The notes below the pieces were generated by a model, which was not told where the DNA came from, made no database searches, and was given only the letters and a program-made list of their open reading frames with translations. From Aporrectodea caliginosa (Eukaryota; Annelida; Clitellata; Crassiclitellata; Lumbricidae), in the NCBI GenBank assembly GCA_020284085.1, contig JACEVL010000131.1, positions 1 through 64,000 of the forward strand: DNA of 64,000 nt, given 5' to 3'. Of the stretch, positions 45,851 through 56,589 are shown piece by piece. How positions within the stretch are numbered: the first letter of the stretch is position 1; every line of letters starts with the position of its first letter. The position numbers were made by a program, and so were the translations under genes.

Positions 45851-46760
45851 GTAATCAACAAGACCAAATAAGTAGCTGTGAATAAAGTCAAAGCAACGGT
45901 CTTATCCAAATACTCACCTCTGCTATTGCGCTTACTCTGGAAATGCCAGTGCAAAGCATGGTTTAACCCTCGGCTACCAAGCTTTTTTGTGACATCGGCT
46001 ACCAAGAGGGGGGCTGGGGGTGGGTAAGATTTCGTGTTGGGTTACACATATCATAACTTGTAATACAGCAATGGATTTAGCATTCTTTTCTGCACAGAAT
46101 GGTATATTTAGTTGTACATTATGTGAATGCACCTCGAAATTACATCACTTTTAACAACGGAACCCCCATAATTAGCGATATTTTATATTATTGCGTACAT
46201 TTTGTAGTTTTTGGATAAACAAATATAAGATTATGTGTGTTTTAAATTGATCTATGTATCGTCGCTGCACTCGCTGGGCATTACACTTCCACAGTCCTGT
46301 AGCGTATCACACCAGATGCGATTTCCGCAACTGCCTGATCTGATATGGCCGACAGATCTGAAGATTCGCCCACAGTTCAAGAAAAAATGCACTACATTGA
46401 CGTTTTTCACAGAATTTCACATACTAAAATATTACCGCCGGTAGAGGGCAGAAGACACAAAGTAAAATCAAAAATATTTTGCACACAACTTACTCTAACA
46501 TAGTGGCAACTTTTTATCACTATTGGAAAACGTTTGCTCAAAAATAATTTTTTCACTCCGCCCTACTGGCCAGTCCTCTTCCTTTTCGTATGATCTCCCC
46601 ACTGACAGTGTACAGTCAGGGTACTCATTACAGCTGAGTTTGCACGAGCTCTCATACTATACACTTCAGTGCTGCTAATAATGTTGTCATCTGTGAAGGC
46701 AATTTTTACATTATATTCTCGACATTTTCGTGAAAATTAATTACTACAATTAACACTACC
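45851..46760. mobile_element. C module, possible piggyBac-type left end, unassigned DNA
   Basis: A partial minus-strand C module lies at about 45915-45962. TTAA at 45963-45966 is followed by CCCTCGGCTACCAAGC and a run of T, similar to piggyBac ends at 29286 and 39917, but no right end was found. 46050-46760 contains no recognised gene. Confidence 0.3.
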
Positions 46761-47089
46761 ACAACCCTACCTGTGGCAGTGCCAGTCTCAAGCCTGGGGA
46801 ATGAGAGAGAGCGACGCTAATCAACTTTGAAATGGCACATTTTCGTTAAATAGGAATTAACCAATTACTACTATAATTTCTCTAAAAATGTAAAGGAAAT
46901 TTCCTAACGACTTTCATGGTTTTGATTAAAAAGATATTTATAAACTCACAGATATAGGAGGGCTATCGACGCTAACCATATTCCGTACGAATTGAAAATT
47001 TTTTCCGAAGGGTAGACATTTATGATAAAAACTTTGTTTAAGTTAAATGGATCGAAATGTTTTACGATGAAAGTTCCTCAGCCATGCGG
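46761..47089 (-). repeat. C module then unassigned DNA
   Basis: A minus-strand C module at about 46775-46855, then AT-rich DNA without features. Confidence 0.4.
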
Positions 47090-47497
47090 GTTATTGTATT
47101 GAATTGTATTTGATCATTTATAAAGCGCTTCGAATAGCATACGCCTTTCAGAAGCGTTCCCAGTGCAAGGTACTCCGAGAGAAAAGGAAGGTTTTAAGGT
47201 GAGAGAAAGAGGCAGAGATGCTACCAAAGAGGATTGCAGAGCGTAGAGAAGGAGGAAGTCCATTCCATAGAGAGGGACCTTTGCAGAGGATCTGAGAGGA
47301 CACAATGACGTGGCAGAGAGGGGACGGAGAATTTGGTGACAAAGAGCACGAGAATGAGAACTTTAAACTGGATTCGCGCAGAAAGAGGTAGCCAATGAAG
47401 TTGTTCAGCCATAAATGTAGAGATGTGAGATAATCGAGGAAGGCGAGCTATAAGTCTGGCCGCAGCATTCAGTACGGACTGAAGAGGAGAGAATTGC
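47090..47497 (-). pseudogene. CR1/L2-like LINE 3' end, minus strand
   Basis: The minus strand gives PLQSVLNAAARLIARLPRLS and AEQLHWLPLSARIQFKVLIL, then in another frame KGPSLWNGLPPSLRSAILFG, and ends in GAAGCGCTTTATAAATG with an ACAATTC-type tail. At least one frameshift. It abuts an RT fragment on the opposite strand at about 47498. Confidence 0.75.
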
Positions 47498-47585
47498 AAT
47501 TGTCGATTCGAGAACAGCTATTGACAGAACTGAGCTGACCTTTCTGGCTCTATTCGACGTCAGCGCCGCTTTTGATACTGTAAAC
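47498..47585 (+). pseudogene. LINE RT motif A fragment, left half
   Basis: The plus strand reads TAIDRTELTFLALFDVSAAF followed by DTV, the RT motif A region of CR1/L2-like LINEs, and is cut by the hAT-type element at 47586. The reading continues at 48143. Confidence 0.7.
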
Positions 47586-48142
47586 CAGTGCTTCCCAAAG
47601 TGGTGGTCCGCGGACCGGTGCCGGTCCGCGAGTCCTCAGTTGCCGGTCCGCAAAGTGAGTCAAGAAACTGGTCAAATTGTCTCGGAATCAAGAAGCAGTG
47701 CATATTGTAACTGTATATCTACTGGGACAAATGTCCTAGTAGTTTTAGGATTTGTCCCAGTAGTTTTGGTGATATTTCCCAGGTAATTTACTTTCAATGT
47801 TAGTTTCCAATCACAGTGAAAGTATAGTAGCACACTTTGTCCCAGTAGTCCATATCCGTTAAAATATGCACTGTCATGAAGTGACTATGTTTTCAGAAGT
47901 CATAGCAAAAAGACTTAGGGCCTAGACCTAATAGGTAGCATTTAAAGGGCAGAAGAGTCAGATAATTGGCTAAATATGCATTTAAATGAATTTTTGAGGA
48001 ATTTAAGTGATCGAAAACGAAACAGGGAAATAATTAATGAATTTGGCACCGGTCCTCCTACAGTGGAAAAATTCCTGCCGGTCCGTGACACTAAAAGTTA
48101 ATTCCTGCCGGTCCGTGACACTGAAAAGTTTGGGAAGCACTG
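47586..48142. mobile_element. Non-autonomous hAT-type element, 557 bp
   Basis: Both ends carry CAGTGCTTCCCAAA as an inverted repeat (14 bp perfect). The flanks CTGTAAAC (47578-47585) and CTGTAGAC (48143-48150) form an 8-bp target-site duplication with one mismatch, the size expected for hAT. CCGGTCCG motifs recur inside, and a roughly 30-bp unit (AATTCCTGCCGGTCCG start) is tandemly duplicated near the right end. No transposase ORF. Confidence 0.85.
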
Positions 48143-48240
48143 CTGTAGACCATGATATTCTTCTTAAGCCGTTGCATGTTACGTTTGGGCTGTCTGGTAA
48201 TTTTCTTGGGTGGGTAGGCTCTTTCTCCAGCCTTGGGACT
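48143..48240 (+). pseudogene. LINE RT motif A fragment, right half
   Basis: After the target-site duplication the frame reads DHDILLKPLHVTFGLSGNFL and GWVGSF, continuing the RT domain from 47585. It then runs into a C-module end (GCCTTGGGACTGGAACTGCC). Confidence 0.7.
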
Positions 48241-48530
48241 GGAACTGCCAGAGTATGAATAAACAATTTCATTCATTAAACATTTCAAAAATGGCAATTT
48301 CTGAATATATGGCACACAATGGCCCTGTTTTAAAGGTGTTCAATTAGAACCGTATAAAATATGTCATCGAGGTTTGCGTCACTGCCAAAAAATGTTGAAA
48401 ACACTGGTCTACGTTAACCTGACATATTAAGTTGTCCTTAAACACTGAATGCTACGATTAAGTTATGCTCTTTACACACCTTTAAATCGCTTGTTCTCAG
48501 CGCTGTATGAGTCGTTGAGAACTGCTAAAA
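48241..48530 (+). repeat. C-module end and B modules
   Basis: The C-module end is at about 48225-48256, a B-type AAAGGTGTTCAATTAG at about 48333, and a B module (ACACACCTTTAAATCGC to GCTGTATGAG) at about 48473-48515. Confidence 0.4.
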
Positions 48531-48695
48531 ATGATCCGATGTAGTTGCTCTGCACGGTGCAACACACTGCAGTGTAGCTGCAAAAAACATGGGCTGGAAT
48601 GCACCATAGCTTGTGGACAATGTCAGCATAGCTACTGCGACAATACGACTCAAGAGCCAGTTTCAGATGAAGAGAACATTGAGGGCTCGCTGTGA
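48531..48695 (+). CDS. 54-residue Cys-rich ORF (CXC-like)
   Basis: ATG at 48531 to TGA at 48693-48695 encodes a peptide with nine cysteines: MIRCSCSARCNTLQC, then SCKKHGLEC and ACGQCQHSYCDN, ending in an acidic tail (SDEENIEGS). The CxC...CxC...GLxCxxxCGxC pattern resembles Tesmin/TSO1-type CXC zinc-binding motifs and the Cys-rich C-termini of some transposon proteins. I infer a fragment of a transposon-encoded protein; an independent small gene cannot be excluded. No promoter or splice context was identified. Confidence 0.4.
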   Translation: MIRCSCSARCNTLQCSCKKHGLECTIACGQCQHSYCDNTTQEPVSDEENIEGSL

Positions 48696-48949
48696 AACTT
48701 TACTTGGACCAAACTATGTCCTATTTGTAATAGATGTTAAATGTAATTAATGTTATCAGCTACTTTCAAAGGTAAACTAATGAAAATTGCTTAATTTTAA
48801 GATGTGTGGTAAAATTTTATCATTTATTCCCATGCTGGCAATAGTGCAGGTATGCTACAGTCCAAGAAAGCACAGAAAGAACTTCAAAGTCAAAACCCTA
48901 GGATCTGCTTCTGCTGTTGTGAGCGCTACACTAGTTTTCAAGAAGTATA
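48696..48949. other. Unassigned DNA before the satellite
   Basis: No recognised features. Confidence 0.3.
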
Positions 48950-49460
48950 CATATTTTTGTGTTTTGGCGGCCATATTGGCCGCCATCTTGGATAGTAGCA
49001 TTCCAACAGTATTGTCACTATGATAAATCGATTCCTTGACCTTGATAATGTTAAATTTGATACTTCATTTGTTATTGTAGCTTACAAATGACCTGATATA
49101 TGCACATTTTTCTGTTTTGGCCGCCATATTGGCCGCCATCTTGGATAGTTACATTCCGATACTATTGCCACTACGCTAAATCGATTTCTTGACCATGAAA
49201 ACATTATATTCGACACGTCATTTGTTATTGTAGGTTACCTCTGAAGTTATATATACATATTTTTGTGTTTTGGCGGCCATATTGGCCGCCATCTTGGATA
49301 GTAACATTCCAACAGTATTGCCACTATGATAAATCGATTCCTTGACCTTGATAATGTTACATTTGATACTTCATTTGTTAATGTAGCTGACCTATGACCT
49401 GATATATACTGTTTTTTGTTTTGGCGCCATTATTGGCCGCCATCTTGGTTAAAATGCATT
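48950..49460 (+). repeat. 153-bp satellite with YY1-like palindromic sites
   Basis: Nearly palindromic GGCGGCCATATTGGCCGCC followed by ATCTTGG occurs at 48966, 49119, 49272 and 49423 (spacings 153, 153, 151), with intervening blocks AAATCGATTYCTTGACC and CTTCATTTGTTATTGTAG. Each core contains GCCGCCATCTTGG, the reverse complement of the known YY1 consensus AAGATGGCGGC. The last unit has lost a base pair in the palindrome. Confidence 0.85.
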
Positions 49461-50190
49461 TTTGAGGGTGATGCCGTGTTCCGATTTTGTCCAACTTTCG
49501 GTATGTTCTTTCTCAGACCAAATACAGCAGAAAATCAACATAAAACGTTTTCTTGCAATTTTTTAGGGTTCACCGTATTTATTTCGTACGTTGACCCTAC
49601 TAATGCCTATAATTCAGTTCGTAAACAGCCACAGGATGCCGTTAGAAACTAAATAAAATGTAGTACAATTGCCAGTTTTACGCACCTCTAAAACGCTTGC
49701 ACTCCAGGCTATGTAAACAATAATTCTTCGTGTTCACTCGATTGGGACTTTCTTATTCTCTATTGGTTTCGCAAGCAGCCACAAGATGTCGTTAAGAACT
49801 AGAAATATTTCTAATTGTCGTAAAATCTCCATCATAGACTCAGAAAATCTGTCAAAGTTTCATTTTGTTAACGAGTGTTGTTAGGGACAATTGCAACCCG
49901 TGTAGCACAATGCACTGTGGTTGTTTAATAAGGGCATCTGCTATCAGCGAGACCAATTCGGTTGCTTCAGAGGGCTTCCTTGAACAACCATCGTTCGGTC
50001 TCTAAGATCGTTTAAATTGGTTATAACTATTTGGTGGTCAATAGGGAATGAGCATATTCCATATCATGGCCTACAAACTATGAGAACTGTTCAGAATAAT
50101 TTCCTTCGAAGTCAACGATCTTTGTTGCCATAAGACGTCGTTAATCTCTGGATTTAAAATATTGGTTAAAACGTCTGTTTAAACACTTTT
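49461..50190 (+). repeat. Dispersed repeat R5, first copy
   Basis: From about 49625 to 50190 this matches 51330-51930: CAGCCACAAGATGTCGTTA, CACCTCTAAAACGCTTGCAC, CCGTGTAGCACAATGCACTG, GGGCATCTGCTATCAGCGAG and an A-type module (AAGTCAACGATCTTTGTTGC). No coding features. Confidence 0.6.
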
Positions 50191-50500
50191 GACGGTTGTC
50201 CTACTATTCCATGTAATCAAACTGCGGTTAGTCAGTTTGAATTGATTTAATTTATACTAGGACTCTAATCTCAAGCGAGATGTCCGGGATTCAAATCCCC
50301 TCCAGGGCAGATATTTGGTTCGAGGTTCCTGGCCAACCTGCGTCCTCTATTATCAGCTATAACGAGTACACTGACCGTACACTATCTGTGGGAAGTTGAG
50401 ACGGCGAGGGAGAGGACTATATGCTGAGGTTTAGAAACGTAGTCGTTAACACTTCAAAGCTATGGCTGACTGACTCATTGCTGGTTTAAGGGACTTCTCT
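50191..50500 (+). mobile_element. Possible tRNA-derived SINE fragment
   Basis: GGGATTCAAATCCCCTCC at about 50290-50307 looks like a T arm/B box, preceded by an anticodon-arm-like stretch (ACTCTAATCTCAAGCGAGAT). The downstream body resembles no other SINE here. The A box is unclear. Confidence 0.35.
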
Positions 50501-51329
50501 TCGTCTTCTTCTATCTCATTGTAGAGGAACCAAATAAGTTCGTTCAAAGTATTCCCTTATTCTCAAATTATTTCTCCCAAATATTCAGGTTACGCAGTTG
50601 CTCGTAGGGGATGTAACTATTTTGTGATCAACAGGTATTTCTTCGGTTTAATACTGTTCAGTTTGGACACCTTTAAAAATTTTCCAGTTTAGGCTATAAA
50701 TTCAACCAATGTCTTCCGTGTATTGGACTATATTTGTGTTCTGTATGTCAGGTTTCTGAAACTAATAGCTTGAATATAAAAAGTGGTTATTAAAGAATTT
50801 CTAAGACAAAAGCGTAATGAAAAGAAAGTAGATTTTAAAAGAGAGCAGAGCCTTTGGGACAAAAATAAAAATGCAAAAGCCAATTCTCCAAATGAATCAT
50901 ATAATAACATAGATATTATTCTTTATTATTACCAAAGCTCGACACCAACCACCCGCCTAACATCGCCATCTCAAGTCTCAACAACCTACCAGACACAAAA
51001 TCAACCACGAGAGAAGGAAACAAAACTGATGGACGAAAGTTAACTGATAATGATCAATAGGTATTTTTTTAATGAACTGACCATATCAATGAACTTTAAA
51101 GACGTCAACGGCCTATGTAGCTATAGGATATCGTAAAACAATTGTTTATTACTACTTAATAGATCCGTCTATCTTAAGTAAGCGTAAGTTCTTGACAGCC
51201 GTTAAAACAATGGATCTGTATTATACGTAATAAAAAAGCCAGTTAAAACAAGTCTAAACAATTTAACTTCGCGCTATATTACATATGATCAATCTCGAAT
51301 AAAGTCCACCAAAATGTGTTGATCTCTAT
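50501..51329. repeat. B module and unassigned DNA
   Basis: A B module (GGACACCTTTAAAAATTTTC to GGCTATAAATTC) lies at about 50665-50710, and an A-type GACGTCAACGGCCTATGTAG module at about 51100. The lysine-rich frame at 50783-51043 has no recognisable domain and is not called. Confidence 0.4.
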
Positions 51330-51930
51330 TCATTCGTATGCAGCCACAAGATGTTAGAAAGTAAATAATACGTAGTATAATTGCCAATTAAAACACCTCT
51401 AAAATGCTTGCACTCGACGCTCTAATAATAATCAGTCTTCGGGTTCACGCGATCAGAGCTGTAATATGCCAAAAACTAATCGGCGGCAACGGCCTATCAT
51501 AAGCTGCCGTTAAACTGTGGACACACACGTTCACGCGATCAGACTTTGTCTATAATTTCTATAATTATGTCGTTAAGAACTAGAAATATTACATCATACA
51601 CTCTGAAAATCTTTCAAATTTGTATGTAGTTAACGAGTGTTGTTACCGACAATTTCGACCCGTGTAGCACAATGCACTGTCAGTTTTCAATAAGGGCATC
51701 TACCATCAGCGAGACTAATTCGGTTACTTCAGTGGATTTCAAAGATCGCTTAAATTGGTGGTAGGCCTAACTACATGTATTTGTTGATTATTAGGGAATG
51801 AGCATTATACCATTATTATGGCCTACAAAGTGAGAACTGTTCAGAATAATCTCCGTCGAAGTCAACGGTCTTTGTTGCCATAAGATGTCGTTAAACTCTG
51901 GATCCCAAGTATTGGCTGAAATGTCTGCTT
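51330..51930 (+). repeat. Dispersed repeat R5, second copy
   Basis: Matches 49625-50190 but carries an A2 unit at 51458-51528 that the first copy lacks, giving a filled/empty site pair. Confidence 0.6.
51458..51528 (-). mobile_element. A2 hairpin unit with 15-bp direct repeats
   Basis: A 71-bp unit (GCTGTAATATGCC to TGTGGACACACAC) is flanked by GTTCACGCGATCAGA at 51443-51457 and 51529-51543. The related unoccupied site is at about 49730-49750 (TGTTCACTCGATTGGGACTT). This is the clearest evidence that the unit moves by itself. Confidence 0.75.
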
Positions 51931-52104
51931 AATATTTTGTCCTATGAGTGAAACTCCGCCACTTATCGTACTCTGGTAGGACCAGTCCCAAGCCTGGAGA
52001 AAAGAAGAGGAGGGCGACGCTAATCATCTTTGTTATCACACAATTTCGTTAAATGGCAACTAACCTAACGAATAAGTGAAAGCAGAATAGTATTTCTGTA
52101 TTAC
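51931..52104 (-). repeat. C module, minus strand
   Basis: C module at about 51965-52065 (GGACCAGTCCCAAGCCTGG, GAGGAGGGCGACGC). Confidence 0.6.
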
Positions 52105-52424
<320 letters not shown>

Positions 52425-52514
52425 GCCATACAAACAGTGTTGGAAATAATTACACACCTCTTCTAAGTTTGATATTAGCCATATAAGTAGAACGAAAAGA
52501 GCCCTCCAAATCAA

Positions 52515-52595
52515 GAGCTGTAATATGCCAAAACTAATCTTTGTCGGCGGCAACGGCCTATGTTGTCATAAGCTGCCGTTAAACTGTGGATCCAA
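52515..52595 (-). mobile_element. A2 hairpin unit with 10-bp direct repeats
   Basis: An 81-bp unit (GAGCTGTAATATGCC to CTGTGGATCCAA) is flanked by TCCAAATCAA at 52505-52514 and 52596-52605. Full stem and loop (GGCGGC with GCTGCC). Confidence 0.7.
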
Positions 52596-52605
52596 TCCAA
52601 ATCAA

Positions 52606-53559
52606 CGACCGTAATTAACTTACCATGTCAGTATGAATCTCTCCATTTGTTTAGTTAAGATAATAATTCACTTCAGTGAGAAGCAACATGTTAAGCTACT
52701 CGTGACTATTCAACTAAGCCTTGGATTACAATACTGTTAAATTTCATGTTGACTGACTTTGTTTTTTAAATGGAACTCTCATCTAGGTGACCTTAGTTTA
52801 GTTGTATCTAGATCCCTTCATGATCTCCAATTGTGTTGCTTCTAATCAGAGCCTGGAATATTCTATATTCTGTATCTGCTTTAAAGGTAGCAATAAAACG
52901 TTTTCATTAATTGATTGGTTGAAATTGTGAGAATAAAACTTTAACGACGAACTGCATTGATTTAATTCCCATCCACTCTTAGTAGTATGCTCTTCTGTCG
53001 ATAAAGTCTTCAGTTTGCGATTTTTCAATTCACGACTGAAGACCGAACTCTTCAAACTATCCTATCCTGATTCTCTTCCTGCGTCACCACACGACCACCA
53101 TCATCACCTATTGCCACAGAAGCATCGTGCTGTCTCATCGGCTTGACCTCCCCGAATTCTGACCTGGCATCGAAATGGAGAAAACAGCATGACTATTGTG
53201 GAGTTGATTTGATAATTTATAGCGCCGGTTGATAAACTGGTCAAGCATGGAAGCGCTTATCATTATTTGTAAAAACTCATCATCGTTAACTAACCAAGCG
53301 ATGCTTAGGGAAACTTATATAAATGTGAAAACTATTCAAAAACTGTTTCCTATCGAAGTCAAGGGCCCTTAATGAAAACGGATGCCGTTAAATCCTAAAT
53401 ACTATTAAGAATGTTAATCTGCTAAGACACCTTTAAATCGTTGTCTTATGGCTCTATAAATAAGCAGCTTTCTCCTTTCATTTAATCGGTCTCTTTACCT
53501 CCGCCTGTCTGTCTGTTTCATAAGATACTGCTGTTACGGTTGGTGTATGCTTCTGTGAG
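52606..53559. repeat. Unassigned DNA and B module
   Basis: 52600-53400 contains nothing recognised apart from a short TTTATAGCGCCGG LINE-like end near 53215. A B module (AGACACCTTTAAATCGTTG to GCTCTATAAATAAG) lies at about 53427-53470. Confidence 0.35.
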
Positions 53560-54310
53560 TGTATTTGCAATGATGCTGGAATAAATGGTCAAAGTGGCAA
53601 TTTCAATAGAATTGTAAATTTTACACATAGGTAACTGTTAAACTAGTATTTAAAATAGTTAATAGCTGTGGACAATTGCAAATACCAGATCCTATTTAAA
53701 CACTATTCAGCTATAACCCGTTTTGAGTTGCAGATATTTGTTTAGAAAGATGCAAATTTTCTGCAGGTAAACTTTAAGTAACTAAAACTGTATAGGCGAT
53801 TCCTTTTCTTGTTGAGAATTACTAAATATTCTCTCTACTTGTGCCCTGGATGGAGTCTAAATTTATTCCACTGGTGGTTTGCGCATTTAATTTGTATTAA
53901 ATAGTAAATAGGCACTTTAGCTGCTATTTCAATGAGTCCATCTACGTAGCTATTTTAAATAGTGAATTAAATAGTTAAGAACTATTCAAGTACTTTCAGA
54001 TAGTATAAGCTATTTAATTACTACCCGAAACTGGTGTGTGTTTGTGCACATGTGCGTGTAAGTGTGTGAATACAAGATTATACGTCATGTCAGCGATTTT
54101 TAATATACAAGTTACATAATATAGCGTACATAGAAGAGTGGATTACTTATTACGCGTAAGAAATCCAGATGCATACAGCAATGTATAAAATATTAATACA
54201 TTTGAAATAATATTAGAAATAACAAAAGGCAATTGCGTTGCAGCAGTTGACACCCTTTTTTCATGAAAGCATCAGGCTATATATAGATATGAAGATCAAG
54301 CCCTATTGCA
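53560..54310 (+). repeat. Dispersed repeat R3, second copy
   Basis: Parallels 20786-21560: GGAATAAATGGTCAAAG start, many TATTTAAA/TAGTTAA motifs, ACACCCTTTTTTCATGAAAG end. Confidence 0.5.
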
Positions 54311-54869
54311 TCTTGGTCTTCTCGTCTGACGCTCAACGATTAGGTTAGAAAGTTAGGAACATTAATTTTGATCGATCCTGTGACATAACGAAGCGAAGAT
54401 GATTAGCGTCGCCCTCCTCCTTTGTCCGGGCTTTGGACTTGCACCATCCGATAGCAAACAAATTAAATGAAATCCGACGATTGTAGTTTCAAGTGTTTAA
54501 CGACATCTGGTGTCTGCCATGTCCATTATCCTCGACCTTACTTTTCTAATAGACGTAATTGTGTAATGATCAGTTGGGTCCAAAGCTTAACATTTTATAG
54601 CAACGTAGGTCGTTGATGTCGTCAGAAATTATTTTAGCTTAATTCAGCTTTCTTATTATTCGGGGACTTTTTAATTCCAAGGTTTAACGTCGTCTTGTGA
54701 CAGTAAGACCCGTTTAAGGGAATTTGGAAAGTTATTTGAACGCGTGTTCTACATTACATCTATATAGTCTATGGCGATCGCGTTTTAATGGTGTTCAATT
54801 AAAGCTTTGTGTGTGTGTGCATATAATAAATAAAATGATTTAAATATATACAAATATATATATAATGTA
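54311..54869 (+). repeat. C module and A-type module
   Basis: A C module at about 54372-54452, an ACGACATCTGGTGTCTGCC module at about 54498, and an A-type module at about 54580-54650. Confidence 0.45.
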
Positions 54870-55345
54870 ATGTAATTAGTAATTTTTATAGCGCCGCTCA
54901 CAGCCGAGGCCGTTCAGTAGCGCTATACATCATATAATGTGAGTTCCACTGGCTTCCAGTTGCTGATCGTGTGCAATTCAAAATTGCTACGCTGGTTTGG
55001 AAGGCTACGACTGGTACTGCTACGAACTACATTGCTGAACTGCGCCTTCCAGTTGGCACTCAAGCTGGTCGGCGGGCTCTCCGGTCTGCCTCGCGAAATG
55101 ACTTGATGATACCGTCGTTTCGAACCACCACCCGTGCTCGTCGGGACTTCTCGATTGCGGCGCCACGGATCTGGAACGCTCTTCCGCCGTCTGTGCGTGC
55201 TTCACGCGGCTATATAGTTTTCTCTAAACTCTTAAAGACGAACTTTTTTTAGCTGTTTGGTGGCCACAAGTTGAGCGCTTCTGAGAGATTCTTAAGTGGC
55301 GCTTTATAAATGTCTGGTTACATTACATTACATTACAAAAGCTAT
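54870..55345 (+). pseudogene. LINE 3' end (+) preceded by an inverted LINE tail
   Basis: From about 54945 the plus strand reads HWLPVADRVQFKIATLVW, LPVGTQAGRRALRSASRNDL, RARRDFSIAAPRIWNALPPS and stops after KLLKTNFF at 55252, then GTGGCGCTTTATAAATG and an (ATTAC)n tail. It is the C-terminal end of a CR1/L2-like LINE. At 54870-54930 a TTTATAGCGCCGC sequence with a TAATG-type tail points the other way, so two LINE ends stand in inverted order. Confidence 0.75.
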
Positions 55346-55572
55346 TCACTTTCATTATGTAGCGACACTTTGTGGCTGCCAGCGTTCACCCAGATCTCAC
55401 TTTGATTTTCAATAAGCAACATTCTTGATGAATGCAGCATTTGAAACGCATCTTATGGCATCAAAGGCCGTTGACATCGATAGGAGAAATTATAATTTAC
55501 AGTTATCAGCGTCATAGTTGATGATTTATAGTTTTAACTGACCCAAGAGTCTTTAGGATAGACAATAATTGA
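55346..55572. repeat. D- and A-type modules
   Basis: TGTAGCGACACTTTGTGGC at about 55357 and an A-type GGCATCAAAGGCCGTTGAC at about 55457. Confidence 0.4.
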
Positions 55573-55659
55573 TTGGATCCAGAGTTTAATGGCAGCTTAT
55601 GACAACATAGGCCATTTCCGCCGACAAAGATTATATTTGGCATATTACAGCTCATTATT
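55573..55659 (+). mobile_element. A2 hairpin unit with 11-bp direct repeats
   Basis: An 87-bp unit (TTGGATCCAGAG to TTACAGCTCATTATT) is flanked by ACAATAATTGA at 55562-55572 and 55660-55670. The stem has extra mismatches. Confidence 0.6.
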
Positions 55660-55730
55660 ACAATAATTGAACATACATAATCCAATATTTAACGACATCC
55701 TATAGCTACAAAGGCTGTTGACGTCTTTAA

Positions 55731-56250
55731 AGTTGTTGATGTATTTCCGTTCATTTTCTTGTAATGTTCTCACAAATGTTCTTTCTCCTTTCTCGTCTTT
55801 GATTCCGTTTCTGATAAGATGCTGACGTATTTAAAGTTTCTGACGATTTAAGTTCATTTTCCTATAATTTCTATCAACAGCTTTCTTTTTCTTTTCTTGG
55901 CTTTGATTCCGTTTCTGATAAGATGTAGACGTATTTAAAGTTTCTGACGGATTAAGATCATTTCCGTATAATGTTAATAACTGTTTTCTCCTCAATCTTA
56001 TTAACAATATTAACAATATTTGATAGATACATATTATTTGATTTGATACATATTAAAGTATTGTATCTCCGTTATGTTTGGCCCATTGGCTCTTTTTATT
56101 GTAATTCTTTTTAACATCTTTTTTTTTCCTTTTTTTCCTTTTTCTCCTTTTGTTTCTTTTTTGGTGGCTATTTCAGCTCTTTTTGGCTATATCAGCTCTT
56201 TTTTTGGCTATATCAGCTCTTTTTTTTGGCTATTTTAGCTCTTTTCAAAT
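55731..56250 (-). pseudogene. Basic ORF remnant with roughly 21-bp tandem repeat
   Basis: The minus strand carries three or four copies of a 19-22-bp unit (CTGATATAGCCAAAAAA core, 56160-56245), reading in one frame as KKRADIA repeats, followed by AT-rich DNA and then IRLRRKQLL and QKRNQSQEKKKK sequence (56016-55831). The second part matches 5851-6075. A long charged helix seems likely, but frames are broken and no family is recognised. Confidence 0.3.
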
Positions 56251-56589
56251 ATGTTTACAAAGTTATTAACAGTACTTCTTTAAGTTTTCTAAAATAACAT
56301 GTAATGCTATTTGCAAACAGAAATTCAGCACAGATGTGTAATATATATACATGTATTATATACACATTTTATTTTAACATACATCTATTTACAAGAATGC
56401 ATGTTAACAATTATTTACATGACAGAATACTTAATTAAACATTTCATTAAACATTTTCCTATGAAACAATGTAATATCATTAGAAAATGCAATGAAATAA
56501 TGAAATGACCATTAATCACACATATTTTGTGTTTATTGGTATTTAACAATAATTTTAATTTTAATTTTACAATAATTGAACCAAAGTGT
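56251..56589. other. AT-rich DNA, nothing recognised
   Basis: Very AT-rich; no repeat, module or gene supported. Confidence 0.35.

Noticed and set aside
46235..46444. 69-residue ORF as a possible exon
   Set aside because: No homology signal, splice sites or codon pattern that I can support.
50783..51043. Lysine/asparagine-rich ORF
   Set aside because: Composition follows AT-rich DNA; no motif, no second copy with conserved frame.
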